Source: Blautia_A ammoniilytica (lineage in GTDB: Bacteria; Bacillota; Clostridia; Lachnospirales; Lachnospiraceae). From it: a DNA stretch of 64,000 bases. Both the position numbers and the translations under genes were made by a program. This document shows, in pieces, positions 17,124 to 25,720 of this stretch. A model generated the notes under the pieces. The model was given only the letters and a program-made list of their open reading frames with translations. It was not told the origin of the DNA and did no database searches. Location of the stretch: the NCBI RefSeq assembly GCF_025566965.1, contig NZ_JAOQJL010000016.1, positions 1-64,000 of the forward strand, written 5' to 3'. Each line of letters begins with the position of its first letter. Position 1 is the stretch's first letter.

Positions 17124-17846
17124 ATGCATTATTCAGAATATTTTCTGGATCTTCTTGATCTGGATATCCAGAACGATCCAGTGATCGCTGTTGTTGGAGG
17201 CGGAGGGAAGACTAGCTTGATCTACCGTCTGTGTCAGGAGCTGACGGCTATGGATAAAACTGTGGTGATCGCTACAACCACGCATATGGAATGGGAAAAG
17301 GACAGACCATTTGCCAAGGATGGCAACAGGCACCAGGTGCTGGCGTGCCTGGAGCAATATAAATATGTGGTGGCAGCAGGACTGGATCCAGAGAAAAATA
17401 AGATAACAGCCTTGCCAGAACAACAGCTACGGGAGCTTAAAGATTTATGCGATGTAATGCTGATCGAGGCTGATGGAGCAAAACATAAACCATTGAAGGT
17501 ACCAGAGGAATGGGAACCGGTGATCCCGGGGTTTGCACATATTGTGATCAGCGTGATCGGGCTGGACTGTCTTGGTCATCCTATTCGGGAAGTGACCCAC
17601 AGAGCAGAGAAAACATCCGTATTTTTACAGAAAAATATGGATGCACCAGTAACTGGTGAAGATGTTGTAAAGATCGCATCATCTATACATGGTTTATTTA
17701 AGAATGTGGAAAAACGTATTTATCGTGTATACCTGAATAAGGCAGATGTACTGGTAGACCCGGAAGAAGCAGCCAACATTGCCAGATGCCTGGAAGAAAA
17801 GGGTACAACGGCTGTATGGGGAAGTATAAAAAATGAGACAGCATGA
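17124..17846 (+). CDS. yqeC: YqeC, putative selenium-dependent hydroxylase accessory protein
   Basis: A 240-residue protein with a P-loop-like VVGGGGKTSLIYRL near residues 24-37, followed by ATTTHMEWEKD and LIEADGAKHKPLK (a Walker-B-like segment). It belongs to the YqeC family found with YqeB and selenium-type molybdenum hydroxylases; a nucleotide-dependent role in cofactor maturation is inferred. It lies 11 bp after yqeB with an AAGGAGGAG site and overlaps mocA by 14 bp. Confidence 0.85.
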   Translation: MHYSEYFLDLLDLDIQNDPVIAVVGGGGKTSLIYRLCQELTAMDKTVVIATTTHMEWEKDRPFAKDGNRHQVLACLEQYKYVVAAGLDPEKNKITALPEQQLRELKDLCDVMLIEADGAKHKPLKVPEEWEPVIPGFAHIVISVIGLDCLGHPIREVTHRAEKTSVFLQKNMDAPVTGEDVVKIASSIHGLFKNVEKRIYRVYLNKADVLVDPEEAANIARCLEEKGTTAVWGSIKNETA

Positions 17847-18435
17847 ACTAACAGAACTTGCATTAATTTTACTGGCGGCTGGATATAGCCGCCGTTTTGG
17901 ACAGAATAAGCTATTGTATCCTGTAAATGGAAAGCCTATGTATAGTTATGGATTGGATACATTAAAGAAAGCTGCAGGGTTGCTGAAAGTAAACTGTCAG
18001 GTGCAGGTTGTGACTCAGTATGAACAGATCCTGGAAGCATGCATCAGCCAGGGATTTCCAGTCTATATGAATCCGGCTCCTGACCTAGGGATCGCTTCTT
18101 CCATGCAGGTGGGACTGCAGCATAATCTTCACAAAGATGCATGTCTTTTTATGGTGGCAGACCAGCCTGGCCTTACAGCCGGCAGTGTAAAGGAACTGGT
18201 GGATGGATTTCTTCTTTCAGGGAAGGGCATGGGTGTGTGCTGTTTTCAGGAGAAAATGGGTAATCCATGTATTTTTGGCAGCAGGTATTACCCTCAGCTT
18301 TTAAAACTTACCGGTGACAAGGGCGGGAAGGTACTGATCCGTCAATATCCGGAGGATGTGTTTTATTATCAGATAAGGGATCCACAGGAATTACTGGACA
18401 TTGATTATTCACCAGAACTGTCCGGCAGATCATAA
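17833..18435 (+). CDS. mocA: Molybdenum cofactor cytidylyltransferase-like protein
   Basis: A 200-residue MobA-like NTP transferase. LLAAGYSRRFGQNKLLYPVNG near the N-terminus is the nucleotide-binding signature, LGIASSMQVGL and MVADQPGLT lie in the middle (metal/nucleotide site), and GNPCIF follows. MocA converts molybdopterin cofactor to the cytosine dinucleotide form used by xanthine-dehydrogenase-family enzymes. It is the last gene of the forward operon that starts with ssnA and is followed by a strong terminator. Confidence 0.88.
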   Translation: MRQHELTELALILLAAGYSRRFGQNKLLYPVNGKPMYSYGLDTLKKAAGLLKVNCQVQVVTQYEQILEACISQGFPVYMNPAPDLGIASSMQVGLQHNLHKDACLFMVADQPGLTAGSVKELVDGFLLSGKGMGVCCFQEKMGNPCIFGSRYYPQLLKLTGDKGGKVLIRQYPEDVFYYQIRDPQELLDIDYSPELSGRS

Positions 18436-18441
18436 GAAAAC

Positions 18442-18509
18442 AAAAGGAGTTATCCGAAATGGGAGCGGAAGTGTAAGCACCTTTCTTCTCATTGGGATAA
18501 CTCCTTTTT
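18442..18509 (+). terminator. Terminator of the ssnA-mocA operon
   Basis: AAAAGGAGTTATCC (18442-18455) pairs with GGATAACTCCTTTT (18495-18508), followed by further T residues; the apical part is a long loop. The A-rich start also gives a U-tract on the opposite strand, so it may serve arcC too. A second weaker repeat, CAACCTG/CAGGTTG, spans 18551-18588. Confidence 0.85.
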
Positions 18510-18590
18510 GATTACGTGGACGTTAAATGTATTGGTGATGTGATACCAGGCAACCTGTTTATTTCAATAAGTTACTATTACCAGGTTGTT

Positions 18591-19535
18591 TTATAGATGA
18601 ATCAGGGTTCCTGTTTTCCCCTGGATCCCTTCTTTCGCCTTTTCAAGCAACGTGATCAGTGCTGTACGTCCGGAACCGGAGCCGGCAAAATCAATGGCTG
18701 CTTCTACCTTGGGAAGCATGGAGCCAGCAGCAAATTGGCCTTCTTTTACGTACTTACGAGCCTGGGATACTGTAAGGTCATTCAGCCATTTCTGATCAGG
18801 GGTGCCAAAATGAATGGCTACCTTTTCAACTGCTGTAAGGATGATCAGCATATCGGCATCCAGCTGCTTTGCAAGAAGACAGCTGGCAAAGTCCTTGTCA
18901 ATCACTGCGGATGCACCTTTCAGATGATGATCCTTCAGGATTACTGGAATACCGCCACCGCCGCAGCAAATCACGATCTTATTGGCATCCACCAGGCTGT
19001 TGATGGCATCCTGTTCAACAATCTCTACAGGCTTAGGTGATGCTACCACACGCCGGTAGCCACGGCCTGCATCCTCGCGCATGATGTGACCATAGGCTTT
19101 TGCCTGATATTCGGCCTCTTCCTTGGTAAGGAATTTGCCGATCGGCTTTGTGGGATTGGCAAAGGCAGGGTCATCCGGATCTACCCTGACCTGGGTGACA
19201 ACTGTTACTACAGGAGTGCGCATAAAACCACGCTTCCGCAATTCTTCCCTGAGTGCGTTCTGGAGATCGTAGCCAATATAGGCCTGACTCATAGCAACAC
19301 ATACGGAAAGAGGCGTGTTAGGCTGGGTATCATCCTCTCTGGAAAGGGCAGACATAGCATTATTGATCATGCCTACCTGCGGACCGTTTCCGTGGACAAC
19401 CACCACCTGATGTCCTTCCTCAATAAGATCACAGAGAGCCCTGGCAGTAGTTTTTACAGCAATCATCTGTTCAGGAAGGGTATTTCCCAATGCATTACCG
19501 CCAAGAGCGATTACGATTCGTTTTCTCTGATACAT
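18591..19535 (-). CDS. arcC: Carbamate kinase
   Basis: A 314-residue amino-acid-kinase-fold enzyme with VIALGGNALGNTLPEQ at the N-terminus, VVVHGNGPQVGMI, the CCGGGGIPV segment and VIDKDFASCLLA near residue 217. It converts carbamoyl phosphate and ADP to ATP, CO2 and ammonia. Last gene of the reverse block, 27 bp after ygeW, whose product would release carbamoyl phosphate. This pair is the likely substrate-level phosphorylation step of urate breakdown. It corresponds to E. coli yqeA in the equivalent cluster. Confidence 0.93.
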   Translation of the reverse strand: MYQRKRIVIALGGNALGNTLPEQMIAVKTTARALCDLIEEGHQVVVVHGNGPQVGMINNAMSALSREDDTQPNTPLSVCVAMSQAYIGYDLQNALREELRKRGFMRTPVVTVVTQVRVDPDDPAFANPTKPIGKFLTKEEAEYQAKAYGHIMREDAGRGYRRVVASPKPVEIVEQDAINSLVDANKIVICCGGGGIPVILKDHHLKGASAVIDKDFASCLLAKQLDADMLIILTAVEKVAIHFGTPDQKWLNDLTVSQARKYVKEGQFAAGSMLPKVEAAIDFAGSGSGRTALITLLEKAKEGIQGKTGTLIHL

Positions 19536-19562
19536 ACAAACCTCCCACTCCCCAACGGGGTA

Positions 19563-20756
19563 TTATGCCATGATTCTGGGAGCTGCTTTCACTTCCAGCT
19601 TTTTCAGGATGTCCTGAGGATTCTCAAATTTAGACAGCATGATCATAGCTGCAATAACATAAGGTTTAAAGCTTGCTTCTTTGTAAAGCGGGATTCTGTA
19701 GCGGTCAAATACACTTGCATCAACCTCACCGGTTTCACAGCTTACACCTGTGATATCTGCAGGCAGGCAGTGAAGGTAAAGAGCTTTTCCATTCCTTGTG
19801 GTTTTCATAAGCTCTTCTGTGCATGCCCAGTCTTTATGCTCTGCATTTTGAGCAAGCAGTTCTTTTTCCAGTTTGTCAATGCCATCGAAATCACCTTCAC
19901 CATAAAGGTTGGTACGCTTCTCCATGGCTGCAAACGGAGCCCAACTCTTTGGATAAACAATATCAGCATCTTTGAATGCTTCTTCCATGCTGTTGGTCTT
20001 TGTGAAAGAACCGCCGGAAGCCTGTGCATTCTTACGTGCGATCTCCTCAACCTCTGGCATTACATCATATCCGTCCGGATGAGCAAGAACAACATCCATT
20101 CCGAAACGTGTCATAAGTCCGATCACGCCCTGAGGAACAGAAAGAGGTTTGCCATAAGAAGGAGAGTATGCCCAGGACATAGCGATCTTTTTACCTTTCA
20201 GGTTCTCAACACCGCCAAATTCATGGATGATATGCAGCATATCTGCCATGCACTGGGTAGGATGGTCTACATCACACTGAAGGTTTACAAGAGTAGGACG
20301 CTGCTCCAAGATACCGTCCTGATTGCCTTCTGTAACAGAATCCATAAATTCTTTCTGGTAAGCATGTCCTTTGCCAATATACATATCATCACGGATACCA
20401 ATCACATCAGCCATGAAGGAAACCATATTTGCTGTTTCGCGTACTGTTTCGCCGTGAGCGATCTGAGATTTCTTTTCGTCCAGGTCCTGTACTTCAAGGC
20501 CTAACAGGTTGCAGGCAGAAGCAAAGGAGAAACGGGTACGTGTGGAATTATCACGGAAAATAGAAATCCCAAGACCACTTTCAAATACTTTGGTAGAAAT
20601 ATTATGCTCTCTCATAAAGCGAAGTGCATCAGCAACAGTGAAAACAGCTTCCAGTTCATCATCGGTCTTATCCCATGTCCAGAAGAAATCGTTGTTGTAC
20701 ATTTCTTTAAAATTAAGGCTGTTCAATTTGTCAATATAATCCTGTAATGTTTTCAT
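19563..20756 (-). CDS. ygeW: YgeW, knotted carbamoyltransferase
   Basis: A 397-residue aspartate/ornithine-carbamoyltransferase-family protein, the size of E. coli YgeW (396). The carbamoyl-phosphate loop DNSTRTRFSFASACN is near residue 70, HPTQCMADMLHI near 167, and a C-terminal catalytic HCLPAD is present. YgeW lacks ornithine carbamoyltransferase activity in published tests. In the urate pathway it is thought to phosphorolyse a ureido amino acid to carbamoyl phosphate and 2,3-diaminopropionate. The second ATG (20756) is chosen because AAGGAGA is 10 nt upstream; an ATG at 20765 abuts the ribosome site. Downstream arcC and upstream ygeY/ygeX fit this role. Confidence 0.9.
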   Translation of the reverse strand: MKTLQDYIDKLNSLNFKEMYNNDFFWTWDKTDDELEAVFTVADALRFMREHNISTKVFESGLGISIFRDNSTRTRFSFASACNLLGLEVQDLDEKKSQIAHGETVRETANMVSFMADVIGIRDDMYIGKGHAYQKEFMDSVTEGNQDGILEQRPTLVNLQCDVDHPTQCMADMLHIIHEFGGVENLKGKKIAMSWAYSPSYGKPLSVPQGVIGLMTRFGMDVVLAHPDGYDVMPEVEEIARKNAQASGGSFTKTNSMEEAFKDADIVYPKSWAPFAAMEKRTNLYGEGDFDGIDKLEKELLAQNAEHKDWACTEELMKTTRNGKALYLHCLPADITGVSCETGEVDASVFDRYRIPLYKEASFKPYVIAAMIMLSKFENPQDILKKLEVKAAPRIMA

Positions 20757-20850
20757 GATTATCATTCTCCTTGTATGTTTTATGATGGATTATCTGGTAT
20801 ACAGCCGGGACGCACAGGTGCGGATCCCGGCCCTGATTGCGGAAAAATAA

Positions 20851-22161
20851 TTATTTGCAGTAATTGCCTGGAAGTGCTGCATATACAGCTGCACATCTTA
20901 CAAGGTCATCTTTCCAGGTTCTTTCATTTGGAGCATGAGCCTGTGCCTCTGCACCAGGTCCAAAGCCGATGCATGGGATATTATTACGTCCCATAATGGT
21001 TACACCATTTGTGGAGAAGGTCCACTTGTCGGTAAGAGGACGGGATTTACGAAGCTGGGATGTTACATCATTGCCCTGGCGTTCTTCGCCATACAGTCCC
21101 TTGTATGCATCCTCAAGTGCTTTTGTAACCTTATGATCCTTGGGAATGACCCAGGTAGGGAAGTAGCATTCAATAGGATATACAAGTTCTGTCCAGGAAG
21201 GACGGGAATATTCGTACATGGAAACCTTTACATCGTCTCCGTATTTCTTTACGGAAGGAAGGGCACGGATCTCATCCAGGCAGCTTTCCCAGGTTTCGCC
21301 TGCGGTCATACGGCGGTCAAGGGATACAGAGCAGGAATCTGCAACTGCACAGCGGCTTGGGGAAGTAAAGAAGATCTCAGAAGTAGTAACAGTACCTCTT
21401 CCAAGGAAACGTGCTTCTTCCCATTCTGGATTGTATTTCTCATCCAGCATTTTAACCAGGCCTTTGATCTGTGTTTCATCAGCTGCATCATTTTCGTTGA
21501 GGGCACGTATATCCTGAAGGATATCAGCCATCTTATAAATAGCATTATCTCCACGCTCAGGAGCGGAGCCATGGCAGGAGATACCTTTTACATCTACACG
21601 GATCTCCATACGTCCACGCTGTCCACGATAAATACCGCCGTCTGTAGGCTCTGTAGATACAACAAACTCAGGACGAATCTTGTCTTCATGGATGATGTAT
21701 TGCCAGCAAAGACCGTCACAATCCTCCTCCTGTACAGTACCGGTGACTACAACCTGAAATTTGTCATTTAAAAGACCAAGATCTTTCATGATCTTTGCAC
21801 CATAAACAGCAGAAACAATACCGCCCATCTGGTCAGAGGTTCCACGGCCGCCGATCTCAGAGTCTGTCTCGTAGCCTTCGTATGGATCAAATTCCCAGTT
21901 ATCTCTGTTACCAATACCTACAGTATCGATATGAGCGTCAAAACCGATGAGAGTCTGGCCGCTTCCCATGAAACCAAGGATATTGCCCATAGGATCGATC
22001 TGAACTTTGTCAAAGCCAAGTTTCTCCATTTCTTCTTTGATCCGCATCACATGGCCTTTCTCGCCACAGCTTTCTCCCGGGATTTTTACAAGATCCCGTA
22101 AGAATCTGGTCATGTCTGCTTTGTAGCCTTCTGCTGCTGCATTGATTTGACTGTAATCCAT
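20851..22161 (-). CDS. ygeY: YgeY, M20-family amidohydrolase/deacylase
   Basis: A 436-residue zinc-dependent M20 peptidase-family hydrolase. Metal-site motifs are GFDAHIDTVGIG near residues 75-85, GTSDQMGGI and TGTVQEEDCDG near 140, with a dimerisation domain between and a C-terminal metal histidine region (GPGAEAQAHAPNE). Members cleave N-acyl or N-carbamoyl amino acids. In the urate cluster YgeY is expected to remove a carbamoyl group from a diureido or ureido-propionate intermediate, upstream of YgeW. The ATG follows AGGAGGAAGAAAA. It lies 50 bp after ygeX in the same transcript. Confidence 0.9.
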   Translation of the reverse strand: MDYSQINAAAEGYKADMTRFLRDLVKIPGESCGEKGHVMRIKEEMEKLGFDKVQIDPMGNILGFMGSGQTLIGFDAHIDTVGIGNRDNWEFDPYEGYETDSEIGGRGTSDQMGGIVSAVYGAKIMKDLGLLNDKFQVVVTGTVQEEDCDGLCWQYIIHEDKIRPEFVVSTEPTDGGIYRGQRGRMEIRVDVKGISCHGSAPERGDNAIYKMADILQDIRALNENDAADETQIKGLVKMLDEKYNPEWEEARFLGRGTVTTSEIFFTSPSRCAVADSCSVSLDRRMTAGETWESCLDEIRALPSVKKYGDDVKVSMYEYSRPSWTELVYPIECYFPTWVIPKDHKVTKALEDAYKGLYGEERQGNDVTSQLRKSRPLTDKWTFSTNGVTIMGRNNIPCIGFGPGAEAQAHAPNERTWKDDLVRCAAVYAALPGNYCK

Positions 22162-22211
22162 TTTTCTTCCTCCTGTATATGTGTAATATTAAATGAATAA
22201 TTATGTTCTGA

Positions 22212-23438
22212 TTATTTACTGAGAGACTGGGATGTGCCATAAAGACCGTCCCATACGATCTCACGGTAGCGTACCGGGTCAGTGTCTCCCTCTGTGGAGA
22301 TCACAAGGATGTTGGAATCCGCATCCAGGTGAAGGGCTTCTTTAAGGTCTGCTGCATCTGCATCATGAAGCGCAGTGTAAACAAGGCCAAGCGGTACAGA
22401 GCCGGATTCACCGGAAATAACCTTAGGATCATCTCCAAGCGGGTTGGCATAAATTCTTGTAGCTTTTGCACTCATCCAGTCAGGACATGATGCAAATACG
22501 GAAACATGGTTCTTAAGGATATCCCATCCGATGGTATTGCCCTCGCCACAAGCAAGTCCAGCCATGATAGTGGCAAGGTCTCCGGTTACATTTACAAGAT
22601 CACCGGTCTTTGCACAGGCAGAGCGGTAAAGGCAATCAGCTGCGCCTGCTTCGCACACCACCATGATGGGAGGATTTTCTTTATATTTGTTTGCAAAATA
22701 ACCTACCACAGCACCTGCAAGGGAGCCTACGCCAGCCTGAACAAATACGTGAGTAGGCCGCACACCGGCTTCTTCCATCTGATGATCTGCTTCCAGAACC
22801 AAAGTGCCATATCCCTGCATGATCCAGGAAGGAATCTCTTCATAACCGTCCCAGGCAGTATCCTGGACAATGATCCCATGAGGGGTTTTGGCGGCTTCAG
22901 CAGCTGCCATCCTTACACAGTCATCATAGTTTACTTCTTCAATAGTAACTTCTGCGCCTTCTTTTGCAATATTGTCAAAACGGGTCTTGGTTGTACCTTT
23001 CGGCATCCGCACAACGGCCTTCTGTCCAAGGCGATGAGCTGCCCATGCAACGCCACGTCCGTGGTTGCCATCTGTAGCAGTAAAGAAAGTGGCCTGTCCG
23101 AATTCTTTACGAAGTTCTTCAGAAGAGAGAACATTATAAGGCAGCTGGCTGATATCTTTCCCAAGTTCTTTTGCAATATAACGGCCCATTGCATAGGATC
23201 CGCCCAGCACTTTAAAAGCATTCAGCCCGAAACGGTAGGATTCGTCCTTGCAGAAAATATTGTTTACGCCCAAAAAACTGGCCAGGGCAGAAAGCTTCTG
23301 CAGGGGTGTTACAGAATACTGGGGAAAGCTTTTATGGAATTCATTGGCTTTTGCTACGTTTTCCTCGGACATAAGATCCAGGTAGGAATCAGAAGACTTT
23401 GGCACCTGGTTCACAGTCCATTTCAATCCTTCTGTCAT
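22212..23438 (-). CDS. ygeX: YgeX, 2,3-diaminopropionate ammonia-lyase
   Basis: A 408-residue fold-type II PLP enzyme. The PLP lysine is in GLNAFKVLGGSYA near residue 75, with DGNHGRGVAWAA, the phosphate-binding GVGSLAGAVVG near 230 and CGEGNTIGW. YgeX converts 2,3-diaminopropionate to pyruvate and two ammonia, the established E. coli activity, which would be the exit step of the urate route to central carbon. ATG 23438 is chosen because GGGAGG lies 8-10 nt upstream; a TTG at 23447 overlaps that spacing. First gene of the reverse block, with its own promoter in the divergent intergenic region shared with the DUF1015 gene. Confidence 0.93.
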   Translation of the reverse strand: MTEGLKWTVNQVPKSSDSYLDLMSEENVAKANEFHKSFPQYSVTPLQKLSALASFLGVNNIFCKDESYRFGLNAFKVLGGSYAMGRYIAKELGKDISQLPYNVLSSEELRKEFGQATFFTATDGNHGRGVAWAAHRLGQKAVVRMPKGTTKTRFDNIAKEGAEVTIEEVNYDDCVRMAAAEAAKTPHGIIVQDTAWDGYEEIPSWIMQGYGTLVLEADHQMEEAGVRPTHVFVQAGVGSLAGAVVGYFANKYKENPPIMVVCEAGAADCLYRSACAKTGDLVNVTGDLATIMAGLACGEGNTIGWDILKNHVSVFASCPDWMSAKATRIYANPLGDDPKVISGESGSVPLGLVYTALHDADAADLKEALHLDADSNILVISTEGDTDPVRYREIVWDGLYGTSQSLSK

Positions 23439-23489
23439 ATGAAACAACCTCCCTTTATGTTTTTTTAAAATTTATAATTTCTTATTTCT

Positions 23490-23517
23490 ATAATATCATA
23501 AAATAAATAATTTACAA
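23490..23517 (-). promoter_or_regulatory. Promoter of ygeX-ygeY-ygeW-arcC
   Basis: On the minus strand TTGTAA (complement of 23512-23517), a 16-bp spacer and TATTAT (complement of 23490-23495) form a plausible sigma-A promoter, about 52 bp before the ygeX ATG. The surrounding region is extremely AT-rich, so the exact hexamers are uncertain. Confidence 0.55.
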
Positions 23518-23565
23518 TAGAAATATGCAAAAATATTTAGGTATTTCAAAAAAAAATTAGGCTCA

Positions 23566-23594
23566 TTGTCATGGGGTGGAAACTGTGGTAAAAT
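23566..23594 (+). promoter_or_regulatory. Promoter of the DUF1015 gene
   Basis: TTGTCA (23566-23571), 17-bp spacer, TAAAAT (23589-23594). It diverges from the ygeX promoter about 50 bp away, so both could be controlled by one regulator bound between them. Confidence 0.65.
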
Positions 23595-23660
23595 AAACTG
23601 ATGTTTTTGGGTAAATTATTCTGCAGATAACTGTACTTAGAGATGAGAGGAGAGATTATT

Positions 23661-24908
23661 ATGGCCATATTAAGGGCTTTTCGTGCCCTTCGTCCTGTAC
23701 CGGAGAAGGCGGCAAAGGTGGCTGCACTTCCGTATGATGTGGTGAACCGTGAAGAAGCCAGGGCGATAGGAAAAGCAAATCCGGATTCCTTTCTGCATGT
23801 GGATAGGGCTGAGATGGACCTGCCTCCGGATGTAGATCTGTATGACCCTTCTGTTTATCAGAAGGCAAAAGAAAACCTGGAAAAAATGGAAGAAACAGGA
23901 ACTATGATCCAGGATCCTGATCCCTGCTATTATATTTATGAACTGGTTCGTAAAGGCAGGACCCAGACAGGGATTGCAGGCTGTGCATCCATTGACGACT
24001 ATATGAATGGTGTAGTGAAAAAGCATGAGCTTACAAGGGAAGATAAGGAACTGGACCGTATCCGCCACGTAGATGTGTGTGATGCCAATACAGGCCCTAT
24101 TTATCTTGCCTGCAGATATACACAGCAGCTTCTTTCTCTGATGGAACAATGGAAAGAATCCCACAAGGCAGTTTATGATTTTGCGGCAGAGGATGAAGTG
24201 ATCCACAGGGTGTGGGTGATTGATGATGAGGATACCATCCGGAAGATTTCACAGGAGTTTGGTGATATCCCTGCCTTTTATATTGCAGATGGCCATCACA
24301 GGGCTGCATCTGCTGTGAAGGTAGGGCAGAAGAGAAGACAGGAGCATCCAGACTATACAGGTGAGGAAGAATTTAACTTTTTCCTTTCTGTTGTTTTTCC
24401 CTTTGACCAGCTTACCATCCTTCCTTACAACAGGATCGTAAAGGATCTGAATGGTCTGACAGAACAGGCATTCCTTGCAAGCCTGAAGTTTAATTTTGAA
24501 TTAGTGGCTATGCCCGGATTTCCATGTAAGCCTGTGGAGAAGCATTGCATCGGCCTGTATATAGGCGGACAGTGGTTCCATTTGAAGGCATGGCCGGATG
24601 TATATGAAAAGAAGGATATTGTGGGGCAGTTGGATGTGCAGATCCTTCATGACAAAGTGCTGGCACCTGTCCTGGGGATCAAAGATGAAAGGCGGGATCC
24701 AAGGATACGCTTTGTAGGAGGCAATCGAAGCCTGAAACAGCTGGGAGAACTGGCAAAAGAAGAAGGTGGGATTGCATTTGCCATGTATCCCACCTCTGTT
24801 GAGGATCTGATGCAGATCGCTGATGAGGGTAAGCTGATGCCGCCCAAGTCTACCTGGTTTGAGCCAAAGCTTCGCAGCGGGATCTTTATCCACAAGCTGA
24901 AAGATTAA
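23661..24908 (+). CDS. DUF1015 family protein
   Basis: A 415-residue cytoplasmic protein of the DUF1015 (COG4198) family. Typical motifs are FRALRPVPEKAAKVAALPYDVV at the N-terminus (in parts), DPCYYIYE near 90, HELTREDKELDR near 120, and IADGHHRAASA near 210, whose histidine pair looks like a metal or catalytic site. The biochemical function is unknown to me; relatives sometimes sit beside serine-metabolism genes in Clostridia. Here it stands alone on its own promoter, divergent from ygeX, inside the urate region, which suggests a link to handling of diaminopropionate/pyruvate-derived metabolites. ATG 23661 after AGAGGAGAGATTATT is preferred to 23643. Confidence 0.75.
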   Translation: MAILRAFRALRPVPEKAAKVAALPYDVVNREEARAIGKANPDSFLHVDRAEMDLPPDVDLYDPSVYQKAKENLEKMEETGTMIQDPDPCYYIYELVRKGRTQTGIAGCASIDDYMNGVVKKHELTREDKELDRIRHVDVCDANTGPIYLACRYTQQLLSLMEQWKESHKAVYDFAAEDEVIHRVWVIDDEDTIRKISQEFGDIPAFYIADGHHRAASAVKVGQKRRQEHPDYTGEEEFNFFLSVVFPFDQLTILPYNRIVKDLNGLTEQAFLASLKFNFELVAMPGFPCKPVEKHCIGLYIGGQWFHLKAWPDVYEKKDIVGQLDVQILHDKVLAPVLGIKDERRDPRIRFVGGNRSLKQLGELAKEEGGIAFAMYPTSVEDLMQIADEGKLMPPKSTWFEPKLRSGIFIHKLKD

Positions 24909-25426
24909 AGCTCTACCAAATGTCCGGACTCTTTATCATAGCGGCAGTATTTGCCGTTGCCGGAGATGAAAGGCTGGTATGTATTGGTCTTAACGTCCTT
25001 CAGATATACGATCCCTGTAGAGATCATATGCACCAGGGAGAACCGCTCGCTTAGGGAGGAGATCCACTCATAAGTCTTGTTGTGAGAAGAGTCTGCCATG
25101 ACCAGATTATAGCCTCCATCGCAGGGCTCCAGTGAAAAATACACTTTTTCTGCATGGGCCGGGTCGTCAAAAACCTGGCTCAGGATATAAGAAGAAAAAT
25201 GGTCCTTTACAAAATTATAAAAGCTGTCCATGGTATATGTGATCCCGGATACTTCATCTGTGATCCTGTCACCACGTTCCAGACGGGTTCGGATTACTTT
25301 TAGGACTTCAATAGTCGAATTGATGAATGAGATACCGGTATAGTCCAGGCTGTTGAGAAGTTCTTCGATCAGCTGTCTGGATAATATATTAGAGCGGACT
25401 GCTTCTTCGTACATTTCCTGATTCAT
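24905..25426 (-). CDS. Hypothetical protein, unrecognised family
   Basis: A 173-residue, probably soluble and acidic protein that I do not recognise. It begins MNQEMYEEAVRSNILSRQLIEELLNSLDYTGISFI, which looks helical, and ends with a beta-rich half (YNLVMADSSHNKTYEWISSL, then GNGKYCRYDKESGHLVEL). No signal peptide, membrane segment or metal motif is seen. The ATG has an AGGAGG-type site (complement of 25431-25437). Its end overlaps the DUF1015 stop codon tail-to-tail. It may be a sensor-like or adaptor protein, but nothing in the sequence proves that. Confidence 0.6.
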   Translation of the reverse strand: MNQEMYEEAVRSNILSRQLIEELLNSLDYTGISFINSTIEVLKVIRTRLERGDRITDEVSGITYTMDSFYNFVKDHFSSYILSQVFDDPAHAEKVYFSLEPCDGGYNLVMADSSHNKTYEWISSLSERFSLVHMISTGIVYLKDVKTNTYQPFISGNGKYCRYDKESGHLVEL

Positions 25427-25501
25427 AATGGCCTCCTTATAGGTTGTTTTTATGATTACAGTATAGCTGTTTTGGCAGGGGATTTCAAGGAGGGGAGAGA
25501 A

Positions 25502-25684
25502 GTGGAAGAGGAATTTATTTCAGGATTTTGCAGGACCATGAATGGAAGTAATACGGTATGCTGTGAATATGAGATCACAGATGGAAAGAAAAAGCTGACA
25601 TTTATGGACTGTGCTTATAAAAGATGCGTAAACAGCGGCGCCTGTGAAATTTATAAAGAAGCCTGCGCTCTGGAAGAAAAGTGA
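25502..25684 (+). CDS. Small cysteine-rich protein, 60 residues, unknown function
   Basis: GTG start at 25502 with an AAGGAGGGGAGA site just upstream; an in-frame TTG at 25472 has no site. The product (VEEEFISGFCRTMNGSNTVC, then CEYEITDGKKKLTFMDCAYK and RCVNSGACEIYKEACALEEK) has seven cysteines in 60 residues, in the pattern C-x9-CC-x15-C-x4-C-x5-C-x6-C. This suggests a metal or Fe-S binding mini-protein or a structural zinc knuckle. A strong terminator overlaps the stop codon, which supports a real, independently ended transcript. No promoter is obvious; the gene may be read from the short region divergent from the 173-residue gene. Confidence 0.6.
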   Translation: MEEEFISGFCRTMNGSNTVCCEYEITDGKKKLTFMDCAYKRCVNSGACEIYKEACALEEK

Positions 25685-25713
25685 AATCTCTTCCAGGCCG
25701 CAGGCCTTTTCTT
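25661..25713 (+). terminator. Terminator overlapping the end of the Cys-rich gene
   Basis: Two-tier stem: GCCTGCG/CGCAGGC outside and CTGGAAGA/TCTTCCAG inside, followed by CTTTTCTTT. The hairpin includes the stop codon in its loop. It may also limit read-through from the converging YheO-type gene. Confidence 0.75.
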
Positions 25714-25720
25714 TGGAAAA

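Noticed and set aside
18551..18588. Terminator for arcC from the CAACCTG/CAGGTTG repeat
   Set aside because: The T-run lies on the plus-strand side, not in the arcC direction, and the loop is long; the upstream 18442-18509 hairpin is the better candidate for both directions.
19086..20504. 472-codon open frame on the plus strand over arcC/ygeW
   Set aside because: It is antisense to two clear genes, has no recognisable domain or ribosome site, and arises from codon bias of the opposite strand.
22506..23468. 320-codon open frame on the plus strand over ygeX
   Set aside because: Antisense to a PLP lyase with clear motifs; composition is unlike a real protein and no start signal is present.
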